38,646 nt of DNA from positions 1 through 38,646 of the forward strand of contig JAEXTA010000018.1 in NCBI GenBank assembly GCA_023453665.1, given 5' to 3'. Positions within the stretch are counted from its first letter, which is position 1, and each line of letters begins with the position of its first letter. The position numbers were made by a program, and so were the translations under genes. Of this stretch, positions 7,302-15,793 are shown piece by piece. Under the pieces are notes generated by a model that was not told the origin of the DNA, did no database searches, and worked only from the letters and a program-made list of their open reading frames with translations. This DNA comes from Bacteroidota bacterium (lineage in GTDB: Bacteria; Bacteroidota; Ignavibacteria; Ignavibacteriales; Ignavibacteriaceae).

Positions 7302-8810
7302 ATGATTAAAGAAAAAAGTTCATCATCTAAAAGCGGCGGGCTCAAGAACTTTGAAGCATCAATAAATAATCTTTCCGGAGTTTCTTTCTGGGTTTCGGAT
7401 TCACCCGATATAAGAAACAGTATCCGCTATATGGATAATATTTTCAAACTGACAGGATATATTGGCGAACAGTTAGATGCACTTCCGTTAAAACATTATT
7501 CTCTTATTGATAAAGATGAATCAATATTAATACAAAGACATCTGGATAATTTTATTGAGGATAATATTCAGGATGAACTCGAACTCCAATATGGTATTAC
7601 CAATAAGAATGGTAAAAAAGTTTTTATCAAAGAAAATATTTTTGTTAACCGTGCCGCAGAGGGCGAAGTCAGTTTTTTTAATGCATCTTTAATTGATATA
7701 ACAATATTTAAAGAAAAAGAAGAGTTGTTGATTAACACAACTAACGAATCAAAAAGACTTAATGAAGCAAAGGATAATTTTATCTCAATTCTTTCTCATG
7801 ATCTGCGTTCACCTTTTACCAGCATACTGGGTTTTGCCGAAATATTAATGAATGAAAATTCACTTGAACCTAAAGACAGGCTTGAGTACCTGCACTTTAT
7901 TTATGATTCCTCTCTGAACCAGCTTCAATTAATAAATAATCTTTTAGACTGGTCAAGATTAAGCACCGGGCGGCTTAAACTTCAGCCCCAGCGTCTTCAT
8001 GCAAAGACTATTGTTTATAATTGTATATCAACATTGACCGGCGCTGCAATGCGTAAAAAAATTGAAATAAAGGTTGATGTAAGTGACTCACTTTTTATTC
8101 AGGGTGATGAACGTCATTTATCAATAGCTTTATCGAACCTGCTCTCAAATGGAATAAAATATTCACAGGAAGGCAGCAGAATCGACGTCAGTGCTGCTTT
8201 GTTTAATAATGATATGGCAGAGTTTGTAATTAAAGATAAAGGAGCCGGAATTTCAGAAGTTAACCAGCTTAAACTTTTTAAAATCGATAAAATGTTTTCC
8301 ACTGCCGGCACAAAAAATGAAAAAGGAACAGGCATTGGATTGATCCTCACTAAAGAAATTATAGACAAACATAAAGGTGAAATCTGGTTCTACTCACAAA
8401 AAGGTGAAGGCAGTGAATTCCACATTACTGTTCCGTGCAGTTCAAACTGTATTCTTATAGTTGAAGAAAACCAGAAGGATAGAATTCATTACAGTGAAAT
8501 AGTAAAAAAGTATTACCCGGCATTCAATGTCGTTGAAGCACAAAACGGTTATGAAGCGCTGGAACTTGTTCTCAGCAAATTCCCCACTTTAATTCTGGCA
8601 AATCATTCAGCACCATTAATGAACGGTGTGCAGTTAACTGAATCTGTTCGCAAGTCAATCAAAAATTACAAACTACCTGTAATTATCTTTGCCGATGTGC
8701 CGGTTGAAGAGTTAAAACCACAGTATGAAAGATTAGGTGTATCTGACATACTCGATAAACCGGTTAACAAAAAAATACTGGCAGAAAAAATTAAAACCGC
8801 ACTTAACTGA
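7302..8810 (+). CDS. Hybrid sensor histidine kinase with PAS domain and degenerate receiver
   Basis: ATG 7302 gives 502 residues; an in-frame GTG at 7230 would add 24 with no clear support. No signal peptide or membrane helix is seen, so it is likely cytoplasmic. Domains: PAS-like about 26-136; HisKA about 155-225 with the phospho-accepting His166 in ILSHDLRSPFTSIL; HATPase about 265-378 with N box (LSNLLSNGIKYS), G1 (DKGAG) and G2 (GTGIGL); then a C-terminal receiver-like domain about 382-502. In the receiver the usual phospho-Asp is Asn434 (LILANHSAPLMNG), the conserved Thr/Ser is Ala (VIIFADV), while the Lys of DKPV is kept. So the kinase core looks active, but its own receiver should not be phosphorylated on the normal residue. 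No response regulator is adjacent. Confidence 0.9.
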   Translation: MIKEKSSSSKSGGLKNFEASINNLSGVSFWVSDSPDIRNSIRYMDNIFKLTGYIGEQLDALPLKHYSLIDKDESILIQRHLDNFIEDNIQDELELQYGITNKNGKKVFIKENIFVNRAAEGEVSFFNASLIDITIFKEKEELLINTTNESKRLNEAKDNFISILSHDLRSPFTSILGFAEILMNENSLEPKDRLEYLHFIYDSSLNQLQLINNLLDWSRLSTGRLKLQPQRLHAKTIVYNCISTLTGAAMRKKIEIKVDVSDSLFIQGDERHLSIALSNLLSNGIKYSQEGSRIDVSAALFNNDMAEFVIKDKGAGISEVNQLKLFKIDKMFSTAGTKNEKGTGIGLILTKEIIDKHKGEIWFYSQKGEGSEFHITVPCSSNCILIVEENQKDRIHYSEIVKKYYPAFNVVEAQNGYEALELVLSKFPTLILANHSAPLMNGVQLTESVRKSIKNYKLPVIIFADVPVEELKPQYERLGVSDILDKPVNKKILAEKIKTALN

Positions 8811-8922
8811 GTTATAAATAGTTTACAACCAATAAACATCTTAGCTGTCTCCTCTGCGCTTCGTTTTAGTTCCAACTTACTTAGTCAATCGCTATATTTC
8901 ACAACAAAAAACGGAGGACTTT

Positions 8923-10254
8923 GTGAACATTGCAGTTGTTGGAACAGGTTATGTAGGATTAGTATCAGGAACCTGTTTTGCGGAAACCGGAAATAATGTT
9001 ATTTGTGTTGATGTGGATGCAGCCAAAGTTGAAATGATGCGTAACGGTAAAATGCCGATTTATGAACCCGGGCTTGATTCATTATTTGAACGGAACATTA
9101 AAGAAGGAAGATTAACATTTACAACAGATCTTCATGATGCTGTTAGAAAAGCTGCTGTAATTATGTTATGTCTGCCAACACCACAAGGCGGCGATGGAAA
9201 AGCAGATCTTCAGTATGTACTCAAGGTAGCAGATGATCTAGGTAAATTTTTTAAAGCGGAACCAAATATAGGGTTCAGAGTTTTGGTTGATAAAAGTACA
9301 GTCCCGGTCGGTACAAGTGAATTAGTTCGTGCCGCAGTAAAAAAACACGCCCCCGATTTTGATTTTGATGTTGCTTCAAATCCTGAATTTCTTCGTGAAG
9401 GAATTGCAGTTGAAGATTTTATGAAACCGGAAAGAGTTATTGTAGGAACAAGCAATCACAAGACAAAAGAAATAATCGAACAATTATATGAGCCTTTCGT
9501 ACGTTCAGGCAACCCAATTTATTTTATGGATGAAAAATCTGCCGAGATGACAAAGTACGCAGCAAACTCTTTCCTTGCGACAAAAATTTCTTTCATGAAT
9601 GAAATCGCAAATCTCTGTGAATTAACAGGCGCTGAAGTTGATAAAGTAAGAATAGGGATCGGCTCTGATTCAAGAATCGGAAAGAGATTTTTATTCCCAG
9701 GTGTTGGTTACGGCGGTTCCTGTTTTCCTAAAGATGTTATTGCACTTGTTAATACCGCAAACGAAAATAATTATGATTTTAAAATATTGAAGTCGGTTAT
9801 TGATGTTAATTACAGGCAGGTTGATCTTTTTTTTAATAAAATAAACAAACACTATGGTGGAAATTTAAATGGAAAACATTTCGGAATGTGGGGTCTTGCA
9901 TTCAAACCAAATACAGACGATGTACGTGAAGCACCATCACATTATCTAATTAAAAAACTTATTGATGCAGGTGCTTCGGTAACTGCTTATGATCCGGAAG
10001 CAGTGGAAACAACCAAAGTTGTTCTGGGCGATATGATTAAGTACGCGCAAAATTCATACACTGCAATTGACAATGCAGATGCACTGATAATTGTAACTGA
10101 GTGGAATGTTTTCAGGAACCCTGATTTCGATATGATAAAATCTAAACTGAAAGCTCCTGTAATTTTTGATGGTCGGAATCTTTATGACCTTGAAAAAATG
10201 AAACACATGGATTTTACCTACTATTCAATAGGTCGTGTTGCCGTTACTAAGTAA
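8923..10254 (+). CDS. ugd: UDP-glucose 6-dehydrogenase
   Basis: A 443-residue enzyme that oxidises UDP-glucose to UDP-glucuronate with two NAD+, supplying uronic acid sugars for surface polysaccharides. GTG 8923 is the start, with a strong GGAGG box 6 bases upstream. Seen: Rossmann motif GTGYVGLVSG at 7-16; PTPQGGDG; STVPVGT; the central helix region; the catalytic cysteine C267 in GGSCFPKD; and the C-terminal NAD/UDP-binding half with FKPNTDDVREAPS. Length is normal for the family. A NusG paralogue starts 37 bp downstream, an arrangement known from polysaccharide loci, although no glycosyltransferases are present here. Confidence 0.97.
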   Translation: MNIAVVGTGYVGLVSGTCFAETGNNVICVDVDAAKVEMMRNGKMPIYEPGLDSLFERNIKEGRLTFTTDLHDAVRKAAVIMLCLPTPQGGDGKADLQYVLKVADDLGKFFKAEPNIGFRVLVDKSTVPVGTSELVRAAVKKHAPDFDFDVASNPEFLREGIAVEDFMKPERVIVGTSNHKTKEIIEQLYEPFVRSGNPIYFMDEKSAEMTKYAANSFLATKISFMNEIANLCELTGAEVDKVRIGIGSDSRIGKRFLFPGVGYGGSCFPKDVIALVNTANENNYDFKILKSVIDVNYRQVDLFFNKINKHYGGNLNGKHFGMWGLAFKPNTDDVREAPSHYLIKKLIDAGASVTAYDPEAVETTKVVLGDMIKYAQNSYTAIDNADALIIVTEWNVFRNPDFDMIKSKLKAPVIFDGRNLYDLEKMKHMDFTYYSIGRVAVTK

Positions 10255-10291
10255 AAGTATGTTAACTTTTTTGAATGACAAATAAATCCTG

Positions 10292-10819
10292 ATGAGCGCT
10301 AACAACGGAAATCAGAGACACTGGTTCGCTCTTTATACAAAACCAAGAAGCGAATTTAAAGCTGCAAAACAAATTGAAGAAGCTTCGGTCGAGTTTTATC
10401 TGCCTTCAGTTACAAGACTGAAGCAATGGAGCGACCGCAAGAAAAAAGTAACCGAACCGCTTCTGCGGGGTTATATTTTTATTTTCGCAGATGAAAAGGA
10501 AAGAATACTTTCTCTCAGCCAGCCTTCAGTTGTAAGATGTGTCTGCGATAAAGGAAGCCCGGCTAAAATTCCGGCCTGGCAAATAGATAATTTGCGCAAG
10601 ATGCTGCAAACAGATACCGAGTATATTATTAAAGAGGGGCTTGTTCCTGGAGTAAAAATCAGGATACTCGACGGACCATTCAAAGATGTTATTGCCGTTT
10701 ACCGTGAGGATACGAATGAAAAAACTATTGCAGTATCAATTGAACTGTTAAACAGATCGGTGCTTGCTCATCTTCCGAAAGAAAGTTCTTATGAAATTCT
10801 GAAAGAACAAAATGAATAA
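10292..10819 (+). CDS. NusG-family specialised transcription antiterminator (UpxY/RfaH-like)
   Basis: A 175-residue NusG paralogue. The NGN domain (about 10-110) begins with HWFALYTKPRSEFKAAKQI and has the hydrophobic RGYIFIFAD strand that contacts RNA polymerase; a KOW-like segment follows at about 120-160 (LVPGVKIRILDGPFKDVIAVY). The opening and length match UpxY/RfaH-type proteins, which act on particular long operons, rather than core NusG, which normally sits beside secE and ribosomal protein genes. It follows ugd by 37 bp, and its end overlaps the next gene by 8 bp, so it is probably cotranscribed with an RNA-degrading enzyme. Its target operon is not evident here. Confidence 0.85.
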   Translation: MSANNGNQRHWFALYTKPRSEFKAAKQIEEASVEFYLPSVTRLKQWSDRKKKVTEPLLRGYIFIFADEKERILSLSQPSVVRCVCDKGSPAKIPAWQIDNLRKMLQTDTEYIIKEGLVPGVKIRILDGPFKDVIAVYREDTNEKTIAVSIELLNRSVLAHLPKESSYEILKEQNE

Positions 10820-11804
10820 TCAAACCGAACTTGCTTCTCTTACAAAGGGAAATAAAGTTGATCATTTCCTTCTCGTACGAAAAAATGAAATCCGTCTTAC
10901 CAAGCAGCAAAAACAGTTTCTAAGTCTTGAACTTGGCGATAAATCAACTACACTTGGTGCTAATGTATGGGATAATTTTGATGAACATCTGCCCGGAGTA
11001 AAAAACGGAGATGTTGTAAAAGTAAAAGGTGTGATAGAAGAATACCAGGGAACAAATCAGATAAAAGTTGATTCAATCCGTTTTGCAATTCCTTCGGATG
11101 AAGTTTCACCTTCCGACTTTCTGCCAAAGTCAAAACGAAATGCAGATGAAATGAAAAAGGAATTCACTTCCCGCATTCAAAAAATAAAAGACAAAAAACT
11201 TAAACAGCTTATTACAATAATTTTTGATGAAGAAAATTTTCGGAAGTTTTCAGTTTCACCTGCCGGAAAAATGTGGCATCACGGGTATATACACGGTTTA
11301 ATTGAACACACTCTTGAGATAATAAAAATCTGTGATCTTATGTGTGACATACATAGTGATCTAAATCGTGACCTTCTTATCTGCGGGGCAATGTTACATG
11401 ATTTCGGAAAGATTGAAGAACTTAACTCAGAAACATCATTTGATTATACTGATAAAGGAAAATTGATCGGACATATTGTTATTGCCGCAATAATTGTAAA
11501 TGAAAAATGTAAGACCATTCCGGACTTTTCGGAAGAAACAAAAAATTTATTACTTCATTTGATACTGAGTCACCAGGGCAAGTTAGAACACGCATCACCC
11601 GTTGTACCTAAAACAGCAGAAGCAATTGCATTGTACCAGGCAGATGAACTTAGCGCAAAAGTAAATGCCTATAAGAATGCAATCCAAACAGAAATAAAAG
11701 GTGACAGCAACTGGACTAAATATATTCAGCTTGCAGGCACCGATTTATTTGGGCAGGATTTAATTAAAGAAGAAACCGGTAACAAAACTTTATTTGATGA
11801 CTGA
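10812..11804 (+). CDS. YhaM-like 3'-5' exoribonuclease (OB-fold plus HD domain)
   Basis: A 330-residue protein, close to the usual YhaM length. Residues about 12-95 look like an OB-fold nucleic-acid-binding domain (VRKNEIRLTKQQKQFLSLEL, VKVKGVIEEYQGTNQIKVDSI). Residues about 150-310 are an HD-type phosphohydrolase domain with HGYIHGLIEHTLEI and the metal-binding H-D pair in GAMLHDFGKIEEL. YhaM enzymes degrade RNA from the 3' end with Mn2+ and can also act on single-stranded DNA. The gene starts inside the end of the NusG paralogue (8-bp overlap) and is followed directly by a TPR gene, so translation coupling is likely. Confidence 0.87.
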   Translation: MNNQTELASLTKGNKVDHFLLVRKNEIRLTKQQKQFLSLELGDKSTTLGANVWDNFDEHLPGVKNGDVVKVKGVIEEYQGTNQIKVDSIRFAIPSDEVSPSDFLPKSKRNADEMKKEFTSRIQKIKDKKLKQLITIIFDEENFRKFSVSPAGKMWHHGYIHGLIEHTLEIIKICDLMCDIHSDLNRDLLICGAMLHDFGKIEELNSETSFDYTDKGKLIGHIVIAAIIVNEKCKTIPDFSEETKNLLLHLILSHQGKLEHASPVVPKTAEAIALYQADELSAKVNAYKNAIQTEIKGDSNWTKYIQLAGTDLFGQDLIKEETGNKTLFDD

Positions 11805-11805
11805 C

Positions 11806-12591
11806 ATGAAAACAATTTATACAATAATTAATTCTCTCGTTCTTTCTGCATTTCTATTTACAACTCAAATTTTTTCTCAATCACTGGAAGACTTGTTAAA
11901 AGAAGCAGACAAGTATGTATCTGAGTTCAATAACTCAAAAACCCTTGAAGTACTTGAACAGGCTGATAAAAAATTTCCCAACAACTGGGAAGTGTACTGG
12001 AGAAAAAGCCGTGTTCTTGTTGATATAGCCGAACATCTTCCAGTTAATACTGATAAACAAAAAGATGACCAGGAAGCAATGTTCAAAAAAGCTTTTGACT
12101 ATGCAGACAAATCTGTAAAACTTGCATCTGATAAATCCATAACATATTTACGCCGCGCAATTGCCGGAGGTAAACTGGCTCTGTTCGAAGGTGTATTCTC
12201 TGCAATCGGTACTGTTAATGATGTTAAAGCAGATTGTGAAAAATCAATTCAACTTGGAAACGGTGGAAATCAAATTCAGGCGCTCGCACATTATGTGCTG
12301 GGAAGAACCCACGCAAAAGTTTGTGAAAAATCATATCTCGTTCGTTTACCAATCGGGTTGGGATGGGGTGATATTGATGAAGCAATAAGGCAGTTTAACA
12401 TGGCAATAAATCTACGTCCGAATTTCAGAATGTTTTATCTTGATCTTGGAAAGGCTTACATAGAAGAAGACGAATATGAAAAAGCAAGAGAAGTATTAAA
12501 GAAAATTGAAAAAGCTCCAAAAGCGGATGAGGATGATGATAAACTTCTTGCCGAAGCAAAAAAATTGTTGAACGATATCAAAGACGAATAA
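11806..12591 (+). CDS. Exported TPR-repeat protein
   Basis: A 261-residue protein. ATG 11806 is chosen: it lies just after the previous stop (11802-11804) and begins a signal peptide (MKTIYTIINSLVLSAFLF, cleavage near FSQS); in-frame TTG 11794 and ATG 11797 are alternatives that overlap the upstream gene. The mature part contains helical TPR-like units, the clearest at about 185-240 (DIDEAIRQFNMAINLRPN; LGKAYIEEDEYEKAREVL). It probably scaffolds proteins in the periplasm or at the outer membrane. It shares a transcription unit with the exoribonuclease before it and the sirtuin 2 bp after it; a functional link is not apparent. Confidence 0.75.
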   Translation: MKTIYTIINSLVLSAFLFTTQIFSQSLEDLLKEADKYVSEFNNSKTLEVLEQADKKFPNNWEVYWRKSRVLVDIAEHLPVNTDKQKDDQEAMFKKAFDYADKSVKLASDKSITYLRRAIAGGKLALFEGVFSAIGTVNDVKADCEKSIQLGNGGNQIQALAHYVLGRTHAKVCEKSYLVRLPIGLGWGDIDEAIRQFNMAINLRPNFRMFYLDLGKAYIEEDEYEKAREVLKKIEKAPKADEDDDKLLAEAKKLLNDIKDE

Positions 12592-12593
12592 AC

Positions 12594-13331
12594 ATGGACA
12601 GGGAAGAAGATTTTTTCAAAAAACTCTCTTCATTCAGTAAAGCAGTCTTCTTTACAGGCGCGGGAATATCTGCGGAAAGCGGTATTCCAACATTTCGCGG
12701 AAAAGATGGAATCTGGAACAAACTAAAACCCGAAGAACTTGCCAACTTTGATGCTTTTCTCCGGAACCCTCAGTTAGTGTGGGAATGGTACAATCACAGA
12801 AAAGAAATTGTGCACCACGCACAACCTAATAAAGGTCATGCTGCAATAGCTGAAATGGAAAAATTTTTTGATGAAGTTTCAGTAGTAACACAAAACATTG
12901 ATAATCTTCATAGACGTGCAGGAAGTAAAAACATTTTTGAACTTCATGGTAATATTGAAAGGAACTATTGTATAGACTGCCGCACGTTCTATAATGAAGA
13001 TTTTAATCCTGCAGAAAAAATTCCAAGATGTAAATGCGGCGGGTTAATTCGTCCCGATATAGTTTGGTTCGGAGAATATTTGCCTCAGGATCAATTTAAG
13101 GGAGCAGAAGATGCATCTTTAAAATGTGAAGTGTTTTTTGTTGTTGGAACTTCGGCGATAGTGTATCCTGCTGCATCACTTATTTATACAGCTAAACGTG
13201 CAGGTGCATATCTTGTAGAAGTTAATATTGAACCGACGGAAATTTCATCATTGGTTGATATTTCTTTTTACGAAAAATCGGGAGTAGTGCTGCCAATCAT
13301 TCTGGAAGAGTTGAAAAGAAAAAAGATTTAG
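12594..13331 (+). CDS. cobB: Class III sirtuin, NAD-dependent protein deacylase
   Basis: A 245-residue Sir2 enzyme that removes acyl groups from lysines, consuming NAD+. Seen: GAGISAESGIP at 22-32 and TFRG for NAD binding; QNIDNLH at 100-106; catalytic H118 in ELHGN; a zinc site of C126-x2-C129 and C146-x-C148; VGTSAIVYPA near 190. Residues Y66 and R69 in WEWYNHRK form the Y-x-x-R signature that in SIRT5 and E. coli CobB binds the carboxylate of succinyl or malonyl lysine, so desuccinylase/demalonylase activity is likely. It is the last gene of the NusG-exoribonuclease-TPR run and overlaps the convergent MarR gene by 4 bp. Confidence 0.93.
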   Translation: MDREEDFFKKLSSFSKAVFFTGAGISAESGIPTFRGKDGIWNKLKPEELANFDAFLRNPQLVWEWYNHRKEIVHHAQPNKGHAAIAEMEKFFDEVSVVTQNIDNLHRRAGSKNIFELHGNIERNYCIDCRTFYNEDFNPAEKIPRCKCGGLIRPDIVWFGEYLPQDQFKGAEDASLKCEVFFVVGTSAIVYPAASLIYTAKRAGAYLVEVNIEPTEISSLVDISFYEKSGVVLPIILEELKRKKI

Positions 13332-13783
13332 TTATTAATTTTATTCAGCCCGATTTTTTTACAAGACTTTTGAAATTGCCGGTGTTCCTCATCGGTAAGT
13401 ATTGAAAAAGTTTCCATAATCAATTTCAGGAACCCGGGGAAAATTTTTTTATAAATTTTCTTACCTTTTTCTTCAAGTTGAATAATAAACTCACGCCTGT
13501 CTTCTTTTCCTCTTACGCGTCTTACTAATCCGAGTTTTTCAAGATTGTCAATTACAAGAGTAATGTTACCGCCGCTTCTCAATAGTTTTTTTCCTATTTC
13601 TTTTTGAGTTAACGGTCCAACGTGGTATAAAATATCAAGCACACCGAATTGATTTTCAGTTAATCCCTGCTCTACTAAATACAGATTAATTTTTGATCTG
13701 ATAGTATCAGAGGCTCTTGAAAGTTTGATGAATGAATTTAAAGCATCAACCTCTTTAGATTTTCCTTTATAATTTGTGCCCAT
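13328..13783 (-). CDS. MarR-family transcriptional regulator
   Basis: A 151-residue winged-helix repressor. The DNA-binding core is at about 35-105: LTENQFGVLDILYHVGPLTQKEIGKKLLRS, where the second half is the helix-turn-helix, followed by GGNITLVIDNLEKLGLVRR and the wing VRGKEDRREFIIQL, all in the standard MarR pattern. Members sense phenolic or oxidant signals and control efflux, stress or catabolic genes. It starts 2 bp after the GlsB-like gene upstream, so the two are cotranscribed. Confidence 0.9.
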   Translation of the reverse strand: MGTNYKGKSKEVDALNSFIKLSRASDTIRSKINLYLVEQGLTENQFGVLDILYHVGPLTQKEIGKKLLRSGGNITLVIDNLEKLGLVRRVRGKEDRREFIIQLEEKGKKIYKKIFPGFLKLIMETFSILTDEEHRQFQKSCKKIGLNKINN

Positions 13784-13785
13784 AA

Positions 13786-14061
13786 TTATTTTTTACCCGG
13801 TGAAATTGCACTTAATACTCCGCTAAAAACCATTGCGCCGATTATAGCCCAGACAATTGGAAAATTTGTTCCGCCGATATTTACACTCAGGAATTCGGGC
13901 AGATTCATTTCGCGAGCCATCCAGTTACCGATTAACGCACCAATAAACCCTACTGCGATTGATAAAAAGCATCCGCCTTTTGAAAATCCAACAAGCGATC
14001 GTGCTATTGATCCGCATACACCGGCAATTACTAACAGAAGAAGTATTTGAAATAAACTCAT
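13786..14061 (-). CDS. GlsB/YeaQ/YmgE-family small membrane protein
   Basis: A 91-residue protein with three predicted membrane helices (about 4-20, 28-47, 66-86) rich in Gly and Ala. The pattern GSIARSLVGFSKGGCFLSIAVGFIGALIGNWMAR is cut here into its two recognisable parts, the R-x-L-x-G-x-x-x-G-G-C turn and the G-F-I-G-A-x-x-G helix of the transglycosylase-associated (GlsB/YeaQ) family. Members are stress-induced envelope proteins of unknown biochemical role. It is cotranscribed with the MarR regulator immediately downstream. Confidence 0.85.
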   Translation of the reverse strand: MSLFQILLLLVIAGVCGSIARSLVGFSKGGCFLSIAVGFIGALIGNWMAREMNLPEFLSVNIGGTNFPIVWAIIGAMVFSGVLSAISPGKK

Positions 14062-14099
14062 ATTGTTCTCTAAAAAATGTAATTCAAAATTAAAACTTT

Positions 14100-14663
14100 T
14101 TATGGATATGTTATACCATTTACAAATGCACTTTTTAATCTGAATATTCTTCTGAAGCCAATGGTTTCAACCAGACCAACACATGCCGCATATTTATTAA
14201 ACTCATAAAGATCAGAGAGTTGATAATTGTCTGTAAAAATTTCGATTACATTTTCAAAATTTCCGGCAGGAGTCTGAATGTTTAATCCGCGCCGGTTTAC
14301 TTTTGAATAGAAATCTCCGAATGAGTCCCATATCTGTCCTTCCGGACTGTTAAAGTCTATAAATATTTCGTCATTATTAAAAACAAAGACAAAGATTTTT
14401 TCATTTGATCCGCCTCTAAAGAGCATAGTATCAACTTCGCCGTCATAAGTCTTTAGAAATTCAAAATAAAAATTTGAATTAAGCAGTTTCATTTTTGAGA
14501 TTTCAATTACGAGATCGAGGCTGTCACTTTGATAAATCCATCTATTACCAACCTGCATCGGAAAATAATTTACATCATAAGAAGTGACAGGCTCAATTTT
14601 ATCATCAAAACAGCTTGAAAATAAAAAAGCAGTTAGCAGGATTAATTTCCGTTTTATATTCAT
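14100..14663 (-). CDS. Hypothetical lipoprotein
   Basis: A 187-residue protein of unknown function. ATG 14663 is chosen over an in-frame Met at 14702 because it gives a clear lipoprotein signal peptide: MNIKRKLILLTAFLFSS followed by the lipidated C18. The mature part starts FDDKIEP and then YFPMQVGNRWIYQSDS, a 'PLxVGNxWxY' type opening that recurs in Bacteroidota lipoproteins of unknown function, and continues as beta-rich sequence. It should sit in the outer membrane facing the periplasm or the surface. It may be first in a unit with the GlsB-like and MarR genes (38-bp gap). Confidence 0.7.
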   Translation of the reverse strand: MNIKRKLILLTAFLFSSCFDDKIEPVTSYDVNYFPMQVGNRWIYQSDSLDLVIEISKMKLLNSNFYFEFLKTYDGEVDTMLFRGGSNEKIFVFVFNNDEIFIDFNSPEGQIWDSFGDFYSKVNRRGLNIQTPAGNFENVIEIFTDNYQLSDLYEFNKYAACVGLVETIGFRRIFRLKSAFVNGITYP

Positions 14664-14836
14664 TCTATAATATTGATGTGGATAGTTATTTTTCAATCGC
14701 AATTTATTTTGAAATTGGCTATATAAGAATCGTTAATGAGCAAATTAAATATCATTCCTGCTTATAAAGTTAATTACACTTTTAATGTATTTGTTCGGTA
14801 AAAGAAATTCAAAACCAAAATAACTATATCATTAAA

Positions 14837-15793
14837 ATGATGAACAGAAAAAAATTTATTAAAAAAATATCAACGGCTTTTGCCGGATCTCTCATTTCAA
14901 TTCCATTTATCAGTGAAAGGATTTATCCAGCAAAAAAATCAGACGAGAGTTATTCGCGCTTTAAACCTGATGTTTCTTCCTGGAATAACAATGAAATAAA
15001 CATTGCCTGGATTGGTCACGCAACGATTCTTATAAATTTTTACGGAACAGTTATCATAACTGATCCGGTGCTTTTTGAACGCGTCGGTCTTTATATGTTC
15101 GGAATAACTTTTGGACCAAGCAGATATACACTGCCGGCACTCGAAATAAATGAAATCCCAAAACCTGATCTTGTACTGCTTTCACATGCCCACATGGTTC
15201 ATATTGATTATGAAACACTAAGTTGTTTAACCGGAATGTATCCTAATGAAATGGACTGTGTTACAGCGTACAATACAAAAGATGTAATTGAAGATCTTAA
15301 ATGGAAGACTTTACAGGAGATTGATTGGAATCAGGAAATATATTTAAACGATATGCGGATAAAAGCTCTTGAAGTAAAACATTTTGGATGGAGATTTCCA
15401 TGGGAGCGTGATAGGTCGCAAGGGTTTATGGAAAATGGCAGAAGTTTTAATGCATACATAATTGAAAAGAACGGAAAAAAAATTCTGTTTGGAGGAGACA
15501 CAGCTTACAGCGAATTATTTAAAGCATCGTTTGAAGAAAATATTGAAGTTGCAATTATGCCCATAGGAGCTTATCATCCTTGGCAAAGAAATCATTGCAC
15601 GCCTGAAGAAGCTTTGGTAATGGCTTCTCAGCATATCAAAGCAAAACATTTTATACCAATTCATTTTTATACTTTTAAGCAGGGAATGGAACCAATTGAA
15701 GAGCCTATGCAAAGATTAACGGATGAAGCGAAGAATTATGAAATAAATGTTGTTATTAAAAATATCGGGGAGAGTTTCAAATATATAAGCTGA
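14837..15793 (+). CDS. Metallo-beta-lactamase-fold hydrolase, NAPE-PLD/UlaG-like, with altered metal motif
   Basis: A 318-residue exported protein. The start MMNRKKFIKKISTAFAGSLIS is a basic then hydrophobic signal region. The MBL fold begins at about 55 (INIAWIGHATILINFYG; TDPVL). The metal motif normally written H-x-H-x-D-H reads H117-A-H119-M-V121-H122 here, so the Asp is Val; a further Asp (D124) follows. Other ligands are present: H182 in KHFG, D221 in GGDTAYS, and H276 in PIHFYTF. The IGAY and CTPEEAL segments match the NAPE-PLD-like branch that acts on phospholipid-type or phosphodiester substrates. It may use one metal ion or be inactive. ATG 14840 is an equal start choice. Confidence 0.8.
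   Translation: MMNRKKFIKKISTAFAGSLISIPFISERIYPAKKSDESYSRFKPDVSSWNNNEINIAWIGHATILINFYGTVIITDPVLFERVGLYMFGITFGPSRYTLPALEINEIPKPDLVLLSHAHMVHIDYETLSCLTGMYPNEMDCVTAYNTKDVIEDLKWKTLQEIDWNQEIYLNDMRIKALEVKHFGWRFPWERDRSQGFMENGRSFNAYIIEKNGKKILFGGDTAYSELFKASFEENIEVAIMPIGAYHPWQRNHCTPEEALVMASQHIKAKHFIPIHFYTFKQGMEPIEEPMQRLTDEAKNYEINVVIKNIGESFKYIS

Noticed and set aside
10292..10819. Core housekeeping nusG
   Set aside because: There is no secE or ribosomal protein gene nearby; the neighbours (ugd, exoribonuclease) and the sequence opening fit a specialised paralogue better.
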